DNA of 14,068 bases from Candidatus Collierbacteria bacterium (GTDB lineage: Bacteria; Patescibacteriota; Microgenomatia; UBA1400; MFAQ01): the NCBI GenBank assembly GCA_023245265.1, contig JAHFKQ010000018.1:1-14068 (forward strand). The letters are read 5' to 3'. Made by a program: the position numbers and the translations under genes. The number at the start of each line of letters is the position of its first letter. Within the stretch, counting starts at the first letter, position 1. This document shows positions 12,843-14,068 of this stretch, piece by piece. A model generated the notes under the pieces. It was not told where the DNA came from and ran no database searches. It saw only the letters and a program-made list of their open reading frames with translations.

Positions 12843-13634
12843 TTGAAAAAAGTCTTACTCTGTCGGCCCCACTTCTTTCAGGTTGATTACCAAATCAATC
12901 CCTGGATGAAGGTGGGGTCGGTCGATAAAATTAACGCTTTAATTCAGTGGGAAAATTTAGTGCTCCAGTACCAAAAGTTAGGGGTTGAGGTCGAGTTTAT
13001 CGATCAAATTGAGAACCACCCGGACATGGTCTTCGCCGCCGACCAAAGTTTACTACTGGGGGAAAAACATATTTTGCTTAGTAGTTTCCGTTTTCCCGAG
13101 AGAAGAGGGGAGAGCGAGCAGTATCTGACCTGGTACCTGGACCACGGCTATCAAGTGACGACTCTGCCGGAGGACCTGTATTTTGAAGGGGGTGGTGAAC
13201 TCCAACCCTGGCAGCATTATCTTTTTATAGGTGTCGGCTTCCGCACCGACCATCCCTCGGCCCGGCATATTGGTGAGGTTTTTGGCAAAGAAGTTTTATG
13301 CCTCGAATTAAGTAAGGAACATTTCTATCACTTGGATACTTGTCTAATGGCCCTGGATGACCGGACGGTTTTCTATTATCCGCCGGCCTTCTCTCCTGCT
13401 TCCCAAAAGGCTCTCCAAGACTTAGTCCCGAATCTGTTGGAGATTTCCGAAGCCGAAGTCCAAAATTTCGCGGCCAACAGCGTGGTCATCGAAAAATCGG
13501 TTTTGATGCAAGTCGGGAGTCCCGTGATGGCGGCTCAAATCGAGAAGCTGGGCTATCGGGTGATTTCGTTAGATGTCAGTGAGTTTATGAAAGCCGGCGG
13601 TGGTCTCCACTGCCTTACGGGATATTTAAGCTAA
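12843..13634 (+). CDS. DDAH/amidinotransferase-fold enzyme (COG1834-like)
   Basis: A 263-residue cytosolic member of the guanidino-modifying (pentein) superfamily, which includes dimethylarginine dimethylaminohydrolase, arginine deiminase and amidinotransferases. Features in order: CRPHFFQVDYQINPWM (7-22) typical of the N terminus, DMVFAADQSLLLG (61-73), FEGGGEL (114-120), FIGVGFRTDHPSA (128-140), the catalytic HLDT at 163-166 with His163, and the C-terminal GGGLHCLTGYL with nucleophile Cys257. All catalytic elements are present. The GGD-type Asp is Glu119 here. The likely substrate is an arginine-like guanidino compound, releasing citrulline or a similar product; the exact one is unresolved. 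The TTG start is chosen because the conserved N terminus begins there and an in-frame stop lies four codons upstream. No SD. The 3' end overlaps the opposing gene by 20 bp. Confidence 0.88.
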   Translation: MKKVLLCRPHFFQVDYQINPWMKVGSVDKINALIQWENLVLQYQKLGVEVEFIDQIENHPDMVFAADQSLLLGEKHILLSSFRFPERRGESEQYLTWYLDHGYQVTTLPEDLYFEGGGELQPWQHYLFIGVGFRTDHPSARHIGEVFGKEVLCLELSKEHFYHLDTCLMALDDRTVFYYPPAFSPASQKALQDLVPNLLEISEAEVQNFAANSVVIEKSVLMQVGSPVMAAQIEKLGYRVISLDVSEFMKAGGGLHCLTGYLS

Positions 13635-14068
13635 ATTCAGGGGCAAAATTTTGAGCAAATTGTGCGATTTCCAGATTCAGTCGGGCTTTGGCTTCCGCTT
13701 GCTTTTCAGAAATACAACCCAGGGCAAAGAGTCGAGCGACAATTTCTCCGATGACGCCTCTGATTTCCGCCTTGGCCTTGTCGGGTGTGATTTGGGTCAG
13801 CATCAGCCCCGTCCACTCACTTAAGTTTTTTAGAGTCTGGTGCGAGTTAAACATCGGCCGTTGCTTAATAGCTTGGAAATAGTACTCTCCAAAATTATTA
13901 TCTTGATCGGCAAAAAAGCCGGGCCAAATAACTTTTCCTTCACTCCTGGTGGGGCCGAGGATGGCTCCGGCGATCTGATTATTCAGAAACAGCTTTGAGC
14001 CTTCAAAGATTTGGAAAGGCCAGATATCAATGTAGTCTTGCAGCGCCCCGGCTTTATAAAAAGCACTG
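13615..14068 (-). CDS. C-terminal part of an unrecognised protein, cut by the window edge
   Basis: On the minus strand the frame ending in TAA at 13617-13615 has no stop up to the window edge, giving at least 150 residues, so the start lies beyond 14068. Readable segments include KAGALQDYIDIWPFQIFEGS, ILGPTRSEGKVIWPGFFAD and NNFGEYYFQAIKQRPMFNSH, followed by a helical end (EIRGVIGEIVARLFALGCIS, then ALA/GLU-rich EKQAEAKARLNLEIAQFAQN). It is not obviously membrane-spanning and I do not recognise it. An internal ATG at 13854 should not be taken as the start, because coding-like sequence continues upstream without interruption. It overlaps the 3' end of the DDAH-like gene by 20 bp, tail to tail. 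Confidence 0.7.
   Translation of the reverse strand, partial: SAFYKAGALQDYIDIWPFQIFEGSKLFLNNQIAGAILGPTRSEGKVIWPGFFADQDNNFGEYYFQAIKQRPMFNSHQTLKNLSEWTGLMLTQITPDKAKAEIRGVIGEIVARLFALGCISEKQAEAKARLNLEIAQFAQNFAPEFSLNIP

Noticed and set aside
1..14068. Alternative genetic code (UGA as Gly)
   Set aside because: TGA terminates lgt, proS and the MFS gene at sensible ends, and no conserved gene has an in-frame TGA.

Overview
The window looks like a compact bacterial chromosome segment, most likely from a candidate-phyla-radiation (Patescibacteria) genome, perhaps Microgenomates. This is an inference from several features: a proline-tRNA ligase without its editing insert, a DUF5652-type two-helix membrane protein, a lipoprotein with a pattern I associate with these genomes, many short unknown proteins, and almost no Shine-Dalgarno (SD) sites. 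TGA is used as a normal stop (lgt, proS and the MFS gene), which argues against the code-25 lineages. I see no tRNA, rRNA, CRISPR array, insertion sequence or prophage.

Layout. 1-600: a membrane-anchored extracytoplasmic protein and a 33-residue membrane peptide. 630-2993: Lon protease, converging on a proS-lgt operon (4877 to 2971, minus strand). 4974-6648: a three-gene operon with an ATP-cone/PD-(D/E)XK nuclease-like protein, a one-helix membrane protein and an unknown protein. 6654-8309: a small helical protein, a P-loop kinase-like protein and two small cytosolic proteins. 8362-10464: a SpoU-type RNA 2'-O-methyltransferase divergent from an MFS exporter. 10507-11309: two adjacent unknown genes that look like diverged tandem paralogues. 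11388-13634: an NMN-adenylyltransferase-like enzyme, a DUF5652 protein, a lipoprotein and a DDAH/amidinotransferase-fold enzyme. 13615 to the right edge: the C-terminal part of an unknown protein whose frame is still open at the boundary.

The most striking signal is regulatory. At 11 of about 14 transcription-unit starts a TANNNT -10 hexamer sits only 5-8 nt (usually exactly 6) before the start codon, so the mRNAs are probably leaderless. This rule fixes several starts, including two GTG starts and four that lie well inside longer open frames. Two units of unknown small proteins break the rule in the same way: each has a TAGAAT hexamer ending 35 nt before the ATG, a strong AGGAGG-type SD, and a strong intrinsic terminator. 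They are the only units here with such terminators and may form a separately expressed, high-output class.

Functional links: Lgt could lipidate the LSGC lipoprotein encoded about 9 kb away, Lon covers protein quality control, and the remaining genes look like housekeeping enzymes mixed with lineage-specific unknowns. The best candidates for something undescribed are the 4974-6648 operon and the SD-led small-protein units.
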